Assembly: GCF_001562275.1 (NCBI RefSeq)
Contig: NZ_CP014304.1
Location: 4,712,001-4,776,000, forward strand
Reading direction: 5' to 3'
From: Hymenobacter sp. PAMC 26628
GTDB taxonomy: Bacteria; Bacteroidota; Bacteroidia; Cytophagales; Hymenobacteraceae
Length of the DNA: 64,000 nt
Made by a program: the position numbers and the translations under genes. The stretch's first letter is position 1, and every line of letters starts with the position of its first letter. Under the pieces are notes generated by a model. It had not been told where the DNA came from and ran no database searches. It saw only the letters and a program-made list of their open reading frames with translations. Shown here in pieces: positions 1 through 8,879 of this stretch.

Positions 1-1075
1 TGTTGATAGTGATATCAGCCTTGATGAGCGTGTTTTCGGCCAGCTTGCCGGTGAGGCCCTTCGAACGCAGGTCAATCAGCATCAGGTGGTTGTCGGTGCC
101 GCCCGAAATAATGTTGTAGCCCAAAGCCGTGAAGCCCGCCGCTAGCGCCTGGGCGTTGGCGGCCACCTGCTTGGCGTAGGTCGTGAAATCGTCGCTCAGC
201 GCCTCGCCAAAGGCCACGGCTTTGGCGGCAATCACGTGCTCGAGGGGCCCGCCCTGCGTGCCGGGAAACACGCCCGAATCGAGCAGGGCCGACATGGGCC
301 GTACCTCACCCTTGGGCGTTTTAAGGCCGAAGGGGTTATCGAAGTCCTGGCCCAGCATGATGAGGCCCCCACGGGGGCCCCGCAGGGTTTTGTGGGTCGT
401 CGTCGTCACGATGTGGCAGTGCTGGAATGGGCTGTTCAGCAGGCCTTTGGCGATAAGGCCGGACGGGTGCGAGATGTCGGCCAGCAGCAGAGCCCCCACC
501 TCGTCGGCAGCTTCGCGCAGGGTTTTATAGTCCCAGTCGCGCGAATAGGCCGAGGCCCCGCAGATGATCATTTTGGGCCGCTCGCGGCGGGCAATTTCTT
601 TCACCTTCTGCCAGTCAATCAGGCCCGTTTCCTGCTCCACGCCGTAGAAGCTGGGCTGGTAGAGCTTGCCCGAAAAGTTCACCGGTGAGCCGTGCGTGAG
701 GTGGCCGCCGTGGCTCAGGTCGAAGCCCAGGATTTTATCGCCGGGGTTGAGGCAGGCCAGCATCACGGCGGCGTTGGCTTGGGCCCCGGAGTGGGGCTGC
801 ACGTTGGCCCAAGCCACGCCAAACAACTCCTTCACGCGGTCGATGGCCAACTGCTCTACCTGGTCAACTATCTCGCAGCCACCGTAGTAGCGCTTGCCGG
901 GCAAGCCCTCGGCGTACTTGTTGGTCAGCACCGAGCCTTGGGCAGCCATCACTTGCTCCGACACGTAGTTTTCGGACGCAATCAGCTCCAGGCCATGGGT
1001 CTGGCGGATTTTCTCTTGTTCGATGAGGCCGAACACGGCGGCATCGTGAAGGCGGGCAGGGGCGGTGATTTCCAT
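1..1075 (-). CDS. glyA: Serine hydroxymethyltransferase (3' end outside window)
   Basis: PLP enzyme interconverting serine and glycine with tetrahydrofolate as one-carbon carrier. The minus-strand translation starts MEITAPARLHDAAVFGLIEQ and contains the family blocks LELIASENYVS, GLPGKRYYGGCE, QPHSGAQAN and the PLP-lysine segment TTTHKTLRGPRGG. About 358 residues are visible of a usual 410-430; the C-terminus lies left of base 1. The ATG at 1073-1075 is chosen because the family N-terminus fits and a TAnnTTTG element ends 4 nt upstream of it. No gene lies close enough on the same strand to suggest an operon here. Identification is firm. Confidence 0.97.
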   Translation of the reverse strand, partial: MEITAPARLHDAAVFGLIEQEKIRQTHGLELIASENYVSEQVMAAQGSVLTNKYAEGLPGKRYYGGCEIVDQVEQLAIDRVKELFGVAWANVQPHSGAQANAAVMLACLNPGDKILGFDLSHGGHLTHGSPVNFSGKLYQPSFYGVEQETGLIDWQKVKEIARRERPKMIICGASAYSRDWDYKTLREAADEVGALLLADISHPSGLIAKGLLNSPFQHCHIVTTTTHKTLRGPRGGLIMLGQDFDNPFGLKTPKGEVRPMSALLDSGVFPGTQGGPLEHVIAAKAVAFGEALSDDFTTYAKQVAANAQALAAGFTALGYNIISGGTDNHLMLIDLRSKGLTGKLAENTLIKADITIN

Positions 1076-1079
1076 GGCC

Positions 1080-1087
1080 CAAAGGTA
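1080..1087 (-). promoter_or_regulatory. TAnnTTTG promoter element of glyA
   Basis: TACCTTTG read on the minus strand, separated from the glyA ATG by only GGCC. This matches the Bacteroidota -7 consensus. The spacing predicts a leaderless or nearly leaderless mRNA. Confidence 0.65.
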
Positions 1088-1240
1088 CAATGGCTCCGCC
1101 ACCCCGCCCACGGGCCTCGGGGCCACCAGCCGTGGCTTGGGCAGTTCGCAAATAAAACCATACCTTCATTTAAAAATACTAGTCAATCAGGCTATTCGAT
1201 TATTTTATTCATTATCAATCACTTTTAAATACTATTTATT

Positions 1241-2512
1241 ATGTCTACGCCACTTGCTGAGGTTCTGACGCACTTGCGCGTTGGCAACCAGAAATTTCTC
1301 GTTGATTTCTACCAGCAGCGCCGCGACGTGTTTGCCCGTTGGGCCCTGCGCCAGCACCAGTTGGGAGCCCCGGCGGCGTACGCGTTACTGCAAGGGGCCC
1401 TGCTTGATTTCTACGACCAAGTATCCGATGGCCGCCTCACGCGCTTGCCTCCCGACGTGCCGGCCCACGTGAACCAGTTGGCCGAGCAGCAACTGGCCGC
1501 TGCGGCCGCGCCCCTGCCCGCCGCCGAGGCCAGCCGCCGCCAGCAACGACTGGCGCACTTCCACCAACTCGGGACCGATTGCCAGCGGCTGCTGACGTAT
1601 TTTTACTTCCACGGCTACAACTTCGGGCGAATGAGCGGCAAGCTAGGCTTTGCCAACCCCGCCGTGGCCCGCCGCCAGAAAGGGGCCTGCCTGCGCCGCC
1701 TGGTAGACCTGACGAACCCACCCCACGGCTTCCGTACGCACCTCGACGCGCTGGAGCGCTTCGCCGACGGGGCCTTGGACGAATCGGCTCAGGAAGCGTT
1801 TGAGCAGCGCTTGGCCACCGATGCTGACTTGGCGACAGCCTACGCCGCCTACGAACAGTTTACGGCCGATTTGCGCTGGGCAGCTGGCCACGACACCCTG
1901 CGCTTGCGCTTGCACCTGCTCGACCGCCGCCTCGACCAACGCACCACCTCGCTGGCCCGGCTCCAGCGCATCAGCCGCGGCCACCGGCGGCGCAGCCTGC
2001 TGTGGGCCATGGCGGCGCTGCTGGTGGCGCTGGGCACCGCTACCGCTTGGTGGACGACGAGCCGCACCGCCCAGCCCCAAGAAAGCTGGGCCAGCTACTA
2101 CCGCTTCGACCCCGCGCTGGCCCTTACGCCGGCCCAGGAGCGCAGCCGCCCCCTGCTGGCCCAGGCCCTGGCCGAGTACCGCGCCGGTCACTACCCTACT
2201 GCCCTGCACACGCTGGGCCGCCTGTCGCCTAGCGAAATTGGCGCCGATACGCTGAGCTATTACCGGGGACTGTTCCTATTGCAATCGGGTGATAACCAAG
2301 CAGCTCAGCCGCCTCTGCACCGCTTAACTGAGGTCATAGGAGGGCCCTTGGCGCGCCGTGCCCTCTACCACTTGGGCATGGCTTATTGGCAGGCTCAGCA
2401 GCCCGCCGCCGCCCGCGACGCCCTGCGCCGCGTAGCCGCCGATTCGCTCAACCCTTACCAGACCAATGCATTGCGTGTGCTGGCCGCCGGCGTGCTAAAT
2501 TCTCGCCCCTAA
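1241..2512 (+). CDS. Fused sigma-like / anti-sigma-like / TM / TPR protein
   Basis: A 423-residue protein that appears to join what are usually two proteins. Residues 1-160 resemble a compact ECF-type sigma factor: a region-2-like part (RWALRQHQLG, LLQGALLDFYDQV) and a region-4-like helix-turn-helix (LLTYFYFHGYNFGRMSGKLG, then ARRQKGACLRRL). Residues 165-215 (LERFADGALDESAQEAFEQR) resemble the cysteine-less anti-sigma segment found in Bacteroidota. Residues 252-272 form one transmembrane helix, and 300-420 look like TPR helices that would lie outside the inner membrane. The upstream 90 bases are AT-rich, with TACCTTCA near 1134 as a weak promoter. Whether the sigma part still binds core polymerase cannot be told from sequence. 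Confidence 0.75.
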   Translation: MSTPLAEVLTHLRVGNQKFLVDFYQQRRDVFARWALRQHQLGAPAAYALLQGALLDFYDQVSDGRLTRLPPDVPAHVNQLAEQQLAAAAAPLPAAEASRRQQRLAHFHQLGTDCQRLLTYFYFHGYNFGRMSGKLGFANPAVARRQKGACLRRLVDLTNPPHGFRTHLDALERFADGALDESAQEAFEQRLATDADLATAYAAYEQFTADLRWAAGHDTLRLRLHLLDRRLDQRTTSLARLQRISRGHRRRSLLWAMAALLVALGTATAWWTTSRTAQPQESWASYYRFDPALALTPAQERSRPLLAQALAEYRAGHYPTALHTLGRLSPSEIGADTLSYYRGLFLLQSGDNQAAQPPLHRLTEVIGGPLARRALYHLGMAYWQAQQPAAARDALRRVAADSLNPYQTNALRVLAAGVLNSRP

Positions 2513-2579
2513 CTTCAGCCCAACGCCAGGGCCCTGGCGCGCGTACACAGCAGGTATCCATCCTTAAAAAATCTGCACC

Positions 2580-2702
2580 ATGGCCACGCCCACCAGCACC
2601 CCGAAGCACACCGACCCCGCCACCAAGAACAAGGAAAAAAAGAACGAAGAGGAAATCGTTGACAAGCCTTCGGGCAAGAAGGTGAAAACCCAGAAGAAGT
2701 AG
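2580..2702 (+). CDS. Small Lys/Glu-rich hypothetical protein (40 aa)
   Basis: Short gene encoding a highly charged, probably disordered protein that begins MATPTSTPKHTDPATKNK and ends GKKVKTQKK. No family recognised. It is supported by its place directly before a strong terminator and 67 nt after the preceding gene, and by codon use like its neighbours. Confidence 0.5.
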   Translation: MATPTSTPKHTDPATKNKEKKNEEEIVDKPSGKKVKTQKK

Positions 2703-2711
2703 GCTTCTTCC

Positions 2712-2760
2712 AAAAGCCAAAGAGCCCGGAGCGTCAGACACTCCGGGCTCTTTGGCTTTT
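2712..2760. terminator. Bidirectional rho-independent terminator
   Basis: A near-perfect 20-bp stem (AAAAGCCAAAGAGCCCGGAG and its complement) around a 9-nt loop, with A- and T-runs at the ends. It serves the plus-strand small gene and the convergent DinB-family gene. Confidence 0.9.
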
Positions 2761-2789
2761 AGCAAGCAGCGCATGATTAGCGCTACCGT

Positions 2790-3296
2790 TTATTTCCAGG
2801 TGTGCAGCAGGCGGCGCAGTAGAATGATTTCGCCGGTATGATAAGCTGCATGGTCGGCAATGAGAAAAGCTTCGCGCAAGATGGTTTGGCCAGTGCCGTG
2901 CGGCAAGGGCGCCAGTAAGTTGGTGCCGGGGGCATGCAGCAGATAAAGAAAGCGTTGCCGGTCCTGCCGAATGTAGTCCAGCGTTTCCTGCCACTGCTCT
3001 TCGTCAGCGGTGGCATCTTGGGTAGGCCAGTAGCCGTCCGGCCACTTTGGCGATTCGTGCCGGGGTTCAAAGCAGAACTCTACAATATCCCACTGCGCGA
3101 TGCGCACGTGTTCGACCAGCTGCCAGATAGTGTAGGGCACCTCCGGTACGCGTTGGTTCCACTGCGCCGGCTTCAAGTCAGCGCAGGCTTCCTCAAAAGT
3201 AGCGTGGGCGTTGCCCTTGGTGAGCAGGCTGGTCAGCTCGGCCACCAGGCCCTTTTGGTTGGGCCGGTCCATGGGGGTTAGATTGCTTGCAGTCAT
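2790..3296 (-). CDS. DinB-family (DUF664-like) protein
   Basis: A 168-residue four-helix-bundle protein of the DinB superfamily, whose members are often metal-binding and in some cases thiol-dependent transferases. The family pattern of spaced histidines is visible: TIWQLVEHVRIAQWDIVEF in the first half and IADHAAYHTGEIILLRRL near the C-terminus, a likely metal triad. The start MTASNLT at 3296 was taken because the upstream extension is low complexity and lacks family similarity. Substrate unknown. It converges on the terminator at 2712-2760. Confidence 0.85.
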   Translation of the reverse strand: MTASNLTPMDRPNQKGLVAELTSLLTKGNAHATFEEACADLKPAQWNQRVPEVPYTIWQLVEHVRIAQWDIVEFCFEPRHESPKWPDGYWPTQDATADEEQWQETLDYIRQDRQRFLYLLHAPGTNLLAPLPHGTGQTILREAFLIADHAAYHTGEIILLRRLLHTWK

Positions 3297-3355
3297 GTAA
3301 TTGCGGGCCCCAATGAGGCGGTGGTTTCCGGCGGGCGGTTTGAAAGACGCGCGGC

Positions 3356-3778
3356 CTATTTTTTCTTCATGAGCACTTTTAGGGCCCCGGTTGACCACAG
3401 CGCGCCGGCGATTAGCACGGGTTGGAAAAACAGCCGTCCGAGCCGCTTGGCATCGGTGTCGAGGCCGAAGGCGGAAATGCGGCTGGCGTACTGGTGCAGG
3501 TTGCCGGGGAAAATAAGCGTGTAGAATACGGCCAGGCCCACGCCCATGCGCACCCGGTTTTTTCCTTTTAAGAACAGCAGAGCCAATCCCAAGCCGATTT
3601 CTACCACCCCCGACTCCAGTACGACAGTATCCTTGTCTAGAGGCACAAAGTCAGGCACCTGCGCCTGGAAATCCTGCCAGGCAAAGGTGAGGTGCCCCGT
3701 GCCGGCTACAACCATGAAGTTGCCCAAGAGGCCGCGGGCCACGTTTTGCAAGGTTGTCGTTTGGGCTTTATGTGGCAT
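3356..3778 (-). CDS. DoxX-family membrane protein
   Basis: A 140-residue protein with about four hydrophobic helices and the DoxX-like pattern GTGHLTFAWQDFQAQVPDFVP followed by a membrane helix (ESGVVEIGLGLALLFL) and YTLIFPGNLHQYASR. DoxX proteins are small inner-membrane proteins; some act with redox partners, but the substrate of this branch is not known. The start MPHKAQTTT at 3778 is preferred over an upstream ATG because the extra residues are not hydrophobic or family-like. Confidence 0.8.
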   Translation of the reverse strand: MPHKAQTTTLQNVARGLLGNFMVVAGTGHLTFAWQDFQAQVPDFVPLDKDTVVLESGVVEIGLGLALLFLKGKNRVRMGVGLAVFYTLIFPGNLHQYASRISAFGLDTDAKRLGRLFFQPVLIAGALWSTGALKVLMKKK

Positions 3779-3869
3779 AGCTTTAAGCGGATTGGCCGAA
3801 AGCTCGGCTATACGGTGAGCGATAATTTTTTGGCTTGGCCAGCAAGTCATTTTATTGCTAGCCAACGCT

Positions 3870-4937
3870 TCATTCAGCCAGCCACTGCGTGGCCCAGTAC
3901 TGGCCTGGCCCGAAAAACAACTGCATCACTTCGTCCACCAATTTGGGGCCGTTGGAGCTGTTAGTGAAAATCAGCAAGCTTTCCTGCTTGCCGGGTAGCG
4001 TCATGAAAAAACCTTTGAAGTTGCCGTTGTCGCCCCATTGCCATTGGGCGAGGCCCTGGCTGGTGGTGGCCAGCCCCACGCCGCACGCCCAAGCAATGTA
4101 AGGGTCGGCCGCGGTGGTGGGCTGGCCGCAGCGGTCGGCGGCTGTGGCGGGCGCGAGCAGCAACTGAGCCGTCACGGGCCGCAACCCCTTACCCGTGCGG
4201 AACGCCTGCAAAAAACGGTTGTAGTCGCCCGCTGTGGCGTACAAGCTATACCCCACGTTGGGGTCGGTGAAGTGGTCGATGGGCGAAGGTTTACCCTCAC
4301 CATCGTGGCCGGCGCTAGCGGTAGCAGCAAACGAGGCTTGCCAGGTAAAACTGCTGTTTTTCAGTCCTAAAGGCTTGAATATTTCTTCCGTAGCCAGCAC
4401 CTCAAAAGGCTTGCCGGTGAGGTACTCCAGGGTTTTTTGTAAAAATGTGTAGCCCTCGCCCGAGTAATTCCAGCAGCTGTCGGGGGCGTATTCCAGCACC
4501 AGGGCCGATGTTTTCCAGCCGGGGCCCGTCGGGTTCTCAGCCCAGTTGGGCAAGCCGGCCGTGTGCGACAGCACCATGCGCGCGGTGATGCGGGTGGCCC
4601 GGGGCTGGCCGCGCAGCCGGGGGTAATCGTGGTACTGCAACAGCGGCTTGTCGAGGTCGAGCAGGTTGCGGTCGTGCAACCGCAAGGCCACGTACGCCAG
4701 CATTTCCTTGCCCAGCGACGCCGCCTCGAACGTGGTGGCCGCCGTAACGGGCTGGCTGGCACCCGCTTCGCGCACCCCAAGGTTATAAGATTCTACGGTT
4801 TTGCCTTTGGTATACACCACCTGCATGCCGGGCACGCCGTGGCGCTGGAGCAAGGCCGTTAGCTCAATTGCCCGTTGCGCCAAGGCCCCCTGGCTAATCA
4901 AGGTGCACAACAGCAGTAGTATCATGTTCTTCATCAT
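3870..4937 (-). CDS. Secreted serine hydrolase, beta-lactamase (class C/EstB) family
   Basis: A 355-residue protein with a signal peptide (residues 1-20, cleavage near ALA-QR). It carries the family catalytic S-x-x-K at 74-77 (SLGK) and a second-motif tyrosine at YSGEGY (Y158), where the penicillin-binding fold has Y-x-N. Family members include esterases, D-aminopeptidases and PBP-like carboxypeptidases, so beta-lactam hydrolysis should not be assumed. The second Met gives an equally possible start 3 nt downstream. It stands alone on the minus strand, 63 nt downstream of the polA stop codon. Confidence 0.85.
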   Translation of the reverse strand: MMKNMILLLLCTLISQGALAQRAIELTALLQRHGVPGMQVVYTKGKTVESYNLGVREAGASQPVTAATTFEAASLGKEMLAYVALRLHDRNLLDLDKPLLQYHDYPRLRGQPRATRITARMVLSHTAGLPNWAENPTGPGWKTSALVLEYAPDSCWNYSGEGYTFLQKTLEYLTGKPFEVLATEEIFKPLGLKNSSFTWQASFAATASAGHDGEGKPSPIDHFTDPNVGYSLYATAGDYNRFLQAFRTGKGLRPVTAQLLLAPATAADRCGQPTTAADPYIAWACGVGLATTSQGLAQWQWGDNGNFKGFFMTLPGKQESLLIFTNSSNGPKLVDEVMQLFFGPGQYWATQWLAE

Positions 4938-5000
4938 GCTCAGGTCGCTCCCTGGCTAGTCAAGGAGCGGCCCAAAGCTCGGTGGAAATGGCAAGCCAGC

Positions 5001-7889
5001 CTAGTGCGCTTGCAGCCAGTTGCGCCCCGTGCCCACTTCTACTTCCAGCGGTACGCCGCGGGGCAGCAGCAGGGCCTGAGTCATCAACTCCTTGATTTTG
5101 GGGGTGATGTAGGCCACTTCTTCCTGCACGGCGTCAAATACGAGTTCGTCGTGCACTTGCAGGATCATGCGGGTTTTTAGCTTTTCCTCGCGCAGCCAGT
5201 TGTAGATATTGACCATGGCCAGCTTGATGATGTCGGCGGCGGTGCCCTGGATGGGGGCGTTGATGGCGTTGCGCTCGGTGTAGCCGCGCAGCGTGGCGTT
5301 GCGCGAGTTGATGTCGCGCAGGTAGCGGCGGCGCTTGAGCAGCGTTTCGGCGTATTCCAGCTCGCGGGCTCGGTTGATGCTGTCGTCCATGAACTGCTTC
5401 ACCGACGGGAACTCCTGGAAATAGGTATCGATGATGTCGTTGGCTTCCTTACGGCTGATGCCGATGCGCTGGGCGAGGCCAAAAGCGGAAATGCCGTAGA
5501 TGATGCCGAAGTTGACGGTTTTGGCCTTGCGGCGCATCTCGCCGTCCACCTCGCTCAGCGGCACCCGGAACACCTTGCTGGCCGTGCTGCTGTGCACGTC
5601 GATGCCCTGGCGGAAAGCTTCGATCATCGTCGCATCGCCCGAAAAATCGGCCATGATGCGCAGCTCCACCTGCGAATAGTCGGCCGCCAGCAACAGGTGC
5701 TGGTCGTCGCGCGGCACGAAGGCTTTGCGAATTTCGCGGCCCTTTTCGGTGCGAATGGGGATGTTTTGCAGGTTGGGGTTGGTGCTGCTCAGGCGCCCGG
5801 TGGCCGTCACGGCCTGGTTGAAGTTGGTGTGCACGCGGCCGTCTACCACGCTCACCAGCTGGGGCAGGGCCTCCACGTAGGTGCTACGCAGCTTGCTGAG
5901 CTGGCGGTACTCCAAGATGAGGGCGGCAATGGGGTTGTCGGCCGCGAGCTGGCTCAGGATTTCCTCGCCTGTGGCGTACTGGCCGGTTTTGGTTTTCTTG
6001 ATTTTGCCGCCGCCGACCTGCATTTTGTCGAACAGCACCTCGCCCAGCTGCTTGGGCGAGCCGATGTTAAACTCCTGCCCGGCTTCCTGGAAAATCTGGC
6101 GCTCCAGCTCCGTCACGTAGCCCTGCAGCTCGGCCGAATATTCGCCCATCGCCACCGAGTCGATGCGTACGCCCTCGTACTCGATGCTGCTCAGCACCGG
6201 CACCAGCGGGTTTTCCACGGTGTTCAGCAGCTCTAGCAGGCCCAGCTCTTTGAGCATCGGCTCGAATACGTGCTTGAGTTGCAGGGTCACGTCGGCGTCT
6301 TCGCAGGCGTAATCCTTCACCAGCGCCGGTTCGATGTCGGCCATCGTGATTTGCTTCTTGCCCTTGGGGCCGATGAGGTCGGTGATGGGCACCGGGGCGT
6401 AGTGCAGGTAGGTTTCGGCCAGCACGTCCATGTTGTGGCGCATGTCGGGCTCGATGAGGTAGTGCGCCAGCATGGTGTCAAACAGGGGCCCCGCCACTTC
6501 CACGTTGTAGTGCTTGAGGATGCTGAGGTCGTACTTGATGTTCTGGCCGATTTTGAGAATGTCCTTACTCTCAAAAAACGGGCAGAACTCGTCCACAATG
6601 GCCTGGGCGGCGGGCAGGTCGTCGGCCGGCACGGGCACGTAGTAGGCCTCGCCCGGCCGGTAGCAGAAGCTCAGGCCCACGAGGCGCGCCGTCATGGTAT
6701 TCAGGCCCGTGGTTTCGGTGTCGAAGCTCACCTCCGCCTGGCGCAGCAAGAAGTGCAGCAGCGACTGGCGCCGCGCGGGCGTGTCCATCAGGTGGTACTG
6801 GTAGGGCACGTCTTCGAGCCGGCGGCGGGGCCCGTCGGGGGCCCCAGCCTGGCCGGTTTCGCCGTATTCGGCCCCAATGGCCACCGCCTCGTCGCCGGGG
6901 TTGCCGAAGAGCGAGGCTTGGCCGCCGGCCGCCGGCCGGGGCCGCCGCGCCCCGGTGGTGCCGGGCTTGGCCACGCTGGCCGGGGTGCGCTCGGGGCCCC
7001 CGCCCAGCACGCGGGCGGCCAGCTGCCGGAACTCCAACTCGTCGAACAGCTCGCGCAAGCGGGCTTCGTCGGGCGCGTCGAGCACCAGCTTGTCGGCTTC
7101 AAACTCCAGCGGCACGTTCACGTGGATGGTGGCCAACTCCTTGCTCATCAAGCCCTGCTCGGCGAAATTGCGCACGTTCTCCTGCTGCTTGCCCTTCAGC
7201 TCGTCCACGTTGGCCAGCAGGTTCTCCACCGAGCCGTATTTCTGAATCAGCGTTTTGGCTGTCTTCTCGCCGATGCCGGGAATGCCGGGGATGTTGTCGC
7301 TCGCGTCGCCCTGCAGGCCCAGGATGTCAATGACCTGCTCCACGCGCTCAATCTCGAAGCGGGCCAGCACGTGGGCCACGTCCAGAATTTCGGCCGCGTT
7401 GCCCATGAAAGCCGGGCGGTATATTTTAATGTTGTCCGTCACCAGCTGGCAGTAGTCCTTGTCGGGCGTCATCATGAACACCTCAAAACCCTGGGCCTCG
7501 GCGCGTTGGGCCAGCGTGCCAATTACGTCGTCGGCCTCAAACCCGTCCATCATCAGGATGGGAATGTGGAAACCCTCGATGATTTTTTTGATGTACGGCA
7601 GGGCGATGCCGATGTCCTCGGGCATGGCCTGGCGCTGGGCCTTGTAGTCGGCAAACTGCTCGTGGCGGAAAGTTTTTTTGGGGCCGTCGAAGCACACGCC
7701 GATGTGGGTGGGCCGCTCCTTTTGCAGCACCTCCACCAGGGTATTGGTGAAGCCCAATACGGCTCCCGTGTTCATGCCCTTGGAGTTGATGCGCGGGTTT
7801 TTGCTGAACGCAAAGTGCGAGCGGTAGATGAGGGCAAAAGCGTCGAGCAGGAAGAGCTTTTTGGGGGCGGCAGCGGCGGCGTCGGTCAT
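5001..7889 (-). CDS. polA: DNA polymerase I
   Basis: A 962-residue repair and lagging-strand polymerase with all three activities apparently intact. Residues 1-300 are the 5'-3' exonuclease/flap domain (FEADDVIGTLAQRAE, MTPDKDYCQL, GIPGIGEKTA). The middle part has a 3'-5' exonuclease with its first acidic motif kept (FDTETTGLN). The polymerase domain has motif A (DYSQVELRIMADFSGD), motif B (RRKAKTVNFGIIYGISAFGL) and motif C (QVHDELVFD). A Pro/Gly/Ala-rich linker lies near residues 335-390. The start MTDAAAAAPKK at 7889 is chosen because a TAnnTTTG element lies 6 nt upstream; the longer reading frame has a low-complexity extension. Confidence 0.98.
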   Translation of the reverse strand: MTDAAAAAPKKLFLLDAFALIYRSHFAFSKNPRINSKGMNTGAVLGFTNTLVEVLQKERPTHIGVCFDGPKKTFRHEQFADYKAQRQAMPEDIGIALPYIKKIIEGFHIPILMMDGFEADDVIGTLAQRAEAQGFEVFMMTPDKDYCQLVTDNIKIYRPAFMGNAAEILDVAHVLARFEIERVEQVIDILGLQGDASDNIPGIPGIGEKTAKTLIQKYGSVENLLANVDELKGKQQENVRNFAEQGLMSKELATIHVNVPLEFEADKLVLDAPDEARLRELFDELEFRQLAARVLGGGPERTPASVAKPGTTGARRPRPAAGGQASLFGNPGDEAVAIGAEYGETGQAGAPDGPRRRLEDVPYQYHLMDTPARRQSLLHFLLRQAEVSFDTETTGLNTMTARLVGLSFCYRPGEAYYVPVPADDLPAAQAIVDEFCPFFESKDILKIGQNIKYDLSILKHYNVEVAGPLFDTMLAHYLIEPDMRHNMDVLAETYLHYAPVPITDLIGPKGKKQITMADIEPALVKDYACEDADVTLQLKHVFEPMLKELGLLELLNTVENPLVPVLSSIEYEGVRIDSVAMGEYSAELQGYVTELERQIFQEAGQEFNIGSPKQLGEVLFDKMQVGGGKIKKTKTGQYATGEEILSQLAADNPIAALILEYRQLSKLRSTYVEALPQLVSVVDGRVHTNFNQAVTATGRLSSTNPNLQNIPIRTEKGREIRKAFVPRDDQHLLLAADYSQVELRIMADFSGDATMIEAFRQGIDVHSSTASKVFRVPLSEVDGEMRRKAKTVNFGIIYGISAFGLAQRIGISRKEANDIIDTYFQEFPSVKQFMDDSINRARELEYAETLLKRRRYLRDINSRNATLRGYTERNAINAPIQGTAADIIKLAMVNIYNWLREEKLKTRMILQVHDELVFDAVQEEVAYITPKIKELMTQALLLPRGVPLEVEVGTGRNWLQAH

Positions 7890-7895
7890 GGCACG

Positions 7896-7903
7896 CAAAA
7901 GTA
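7896..7903 (-). promoter_or_regulatory. TAnnTTTG promoter element of polA
   Basis: TACTTTTG on the minus strand, 6 nt from the polA ATG. This again predicts a leaderless transcript and supports the chosen polA start. Confidence 0.65.
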
Positions 7904-8039
7904 CGGCGGGGGCGGGCCGGCCGTTGGCCGCCCCGCCTCCTGGCGGGGCTCCAGCGAGGCTTGGGGCCCTAAAAAGCGAAGCCCCTGGAAGAGGCAGCAA
8001 CTGCAACTTCCGGGGGCCCAAACAGAACTATTCGCTTAA

Positions 8040-8756
8040 CTACATCTTCGACAGCCCCTTGAAAAAGCCTTCCTGGTACGACTTGCCGATGGGCACGTAG
8101 TAGCCGCCCTTTAGGTTGGCGGTATTGTCTTCGATGGATTCGATGTGCTGCGTGTTGAGCAAGTAGCTGCGGTGCACCCGCACGAAGTTGGGGAACACGG
8201 CCAGCCGCGCCTCCAGGGCCTTCAGGGTGGTGTAGACGATGTACTTGTGTTGCGCCGTGACGATATTGACGTAATCGGACAGGGCCTCGACGTAAAGCAC
8301 GTCGTTGAAGTTGATGCGCACCATGCGGCTGTTCACCTTCACAAACACGTCGGCGTTGGCGGGCGCGTCGGGGGCCCCGGACGCGGCGGCCGGCTGGGGC
8401 CGCGGGTGCTGGCGCACGCGCTCCACGGCTTGGCTGAAGCGGCCGTACTCAAACGGTTTCACCAGGTAATCCGTCACCTGCAGCTCGAAGGCATCGACGG
8501 CAAAATCGTTGCGGGCGGTGGTGATGACAACGGCGGGCGGGTCTTGCAGCAAGCGCAACAGCTCCAAGCCGTTGAGGTGGGGCATTTCGATGTCGAGGAA
8601 CAGCAAGTCCACGGCGTGGCCTTCGCGCAGGTAGGCCAAGCCGGCAATGCCGTCGGCCAGCGAGGCCTTCAGCTCCAGGCCCGGCGTGAGGCTCACGTAA
8701 TGCTCCAGGGTGAGCCGGTTGATTTCGTCGTCGTCGATGATGGCGCAGGTAAGCAT
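8040..8756 (-). CDS. LytTR-type response regulator
   Basis: A 238-residue two-domain regulator. Residues 1-120 are a CheY-like receiver with acidic pocket IIDDDE, phospho-acceptor D55 in LLFLDIEMPH, and the conserved Thr and Lys (VITTARN, DYLVKPF). An Ala/Pro linker precedes a LytTR DNA-binding domain at about 138-236 (VNSRMVRINFNDVLYVEALS, FVRVHRSYLLN). No histidine kinase is adjacent, so its partner is elsewhere. It lies 151 nt upstream of polA on the same strand with its own spacing, so co-transcription is not evident. Confidence 0.92.
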   Translation of the reverse strand: MLTCAIIDDDEINRLTLEHYVSLTPGLELKASLADGIAGLAYLREGHAVDLLFLDIEMPHLNGLELLRLLQDPPAVVITTARNDFAVDAFELQVTDYLVKPFEYGRFSQAVERVRQHPRPQPAAASGAPDAPANADVFVKVNSRMVRINFNDVLYVEALSDYVNIVTAQHKYIVYTTLKALEARLAVFPNFVRVHRSYLLNTQHIESIEDNTANLKGGYYVPIGKSYQEGFFKGLSKM

Positions 8757-8879
8757 AAGCGAGGAGCCCGGCGGGTAAAACTACTGGGCGAAAAGCACCC
8801 TTGGCAGGGCTAAGATAGCCGTTGGGCTAGCAAAAGTCGGCACTGGTCCCGATGTTCCCGTTTTTTTTCTGTGGGGCCC

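Noticed and set aside
6270..8039. Long open frame (589 codons) opposite polA
   Set aside because: It mirrors polA on the other strand, its translation is rich in His, Val and Gly as expected from antisense of GC-rich codons, and it has no family similarity.
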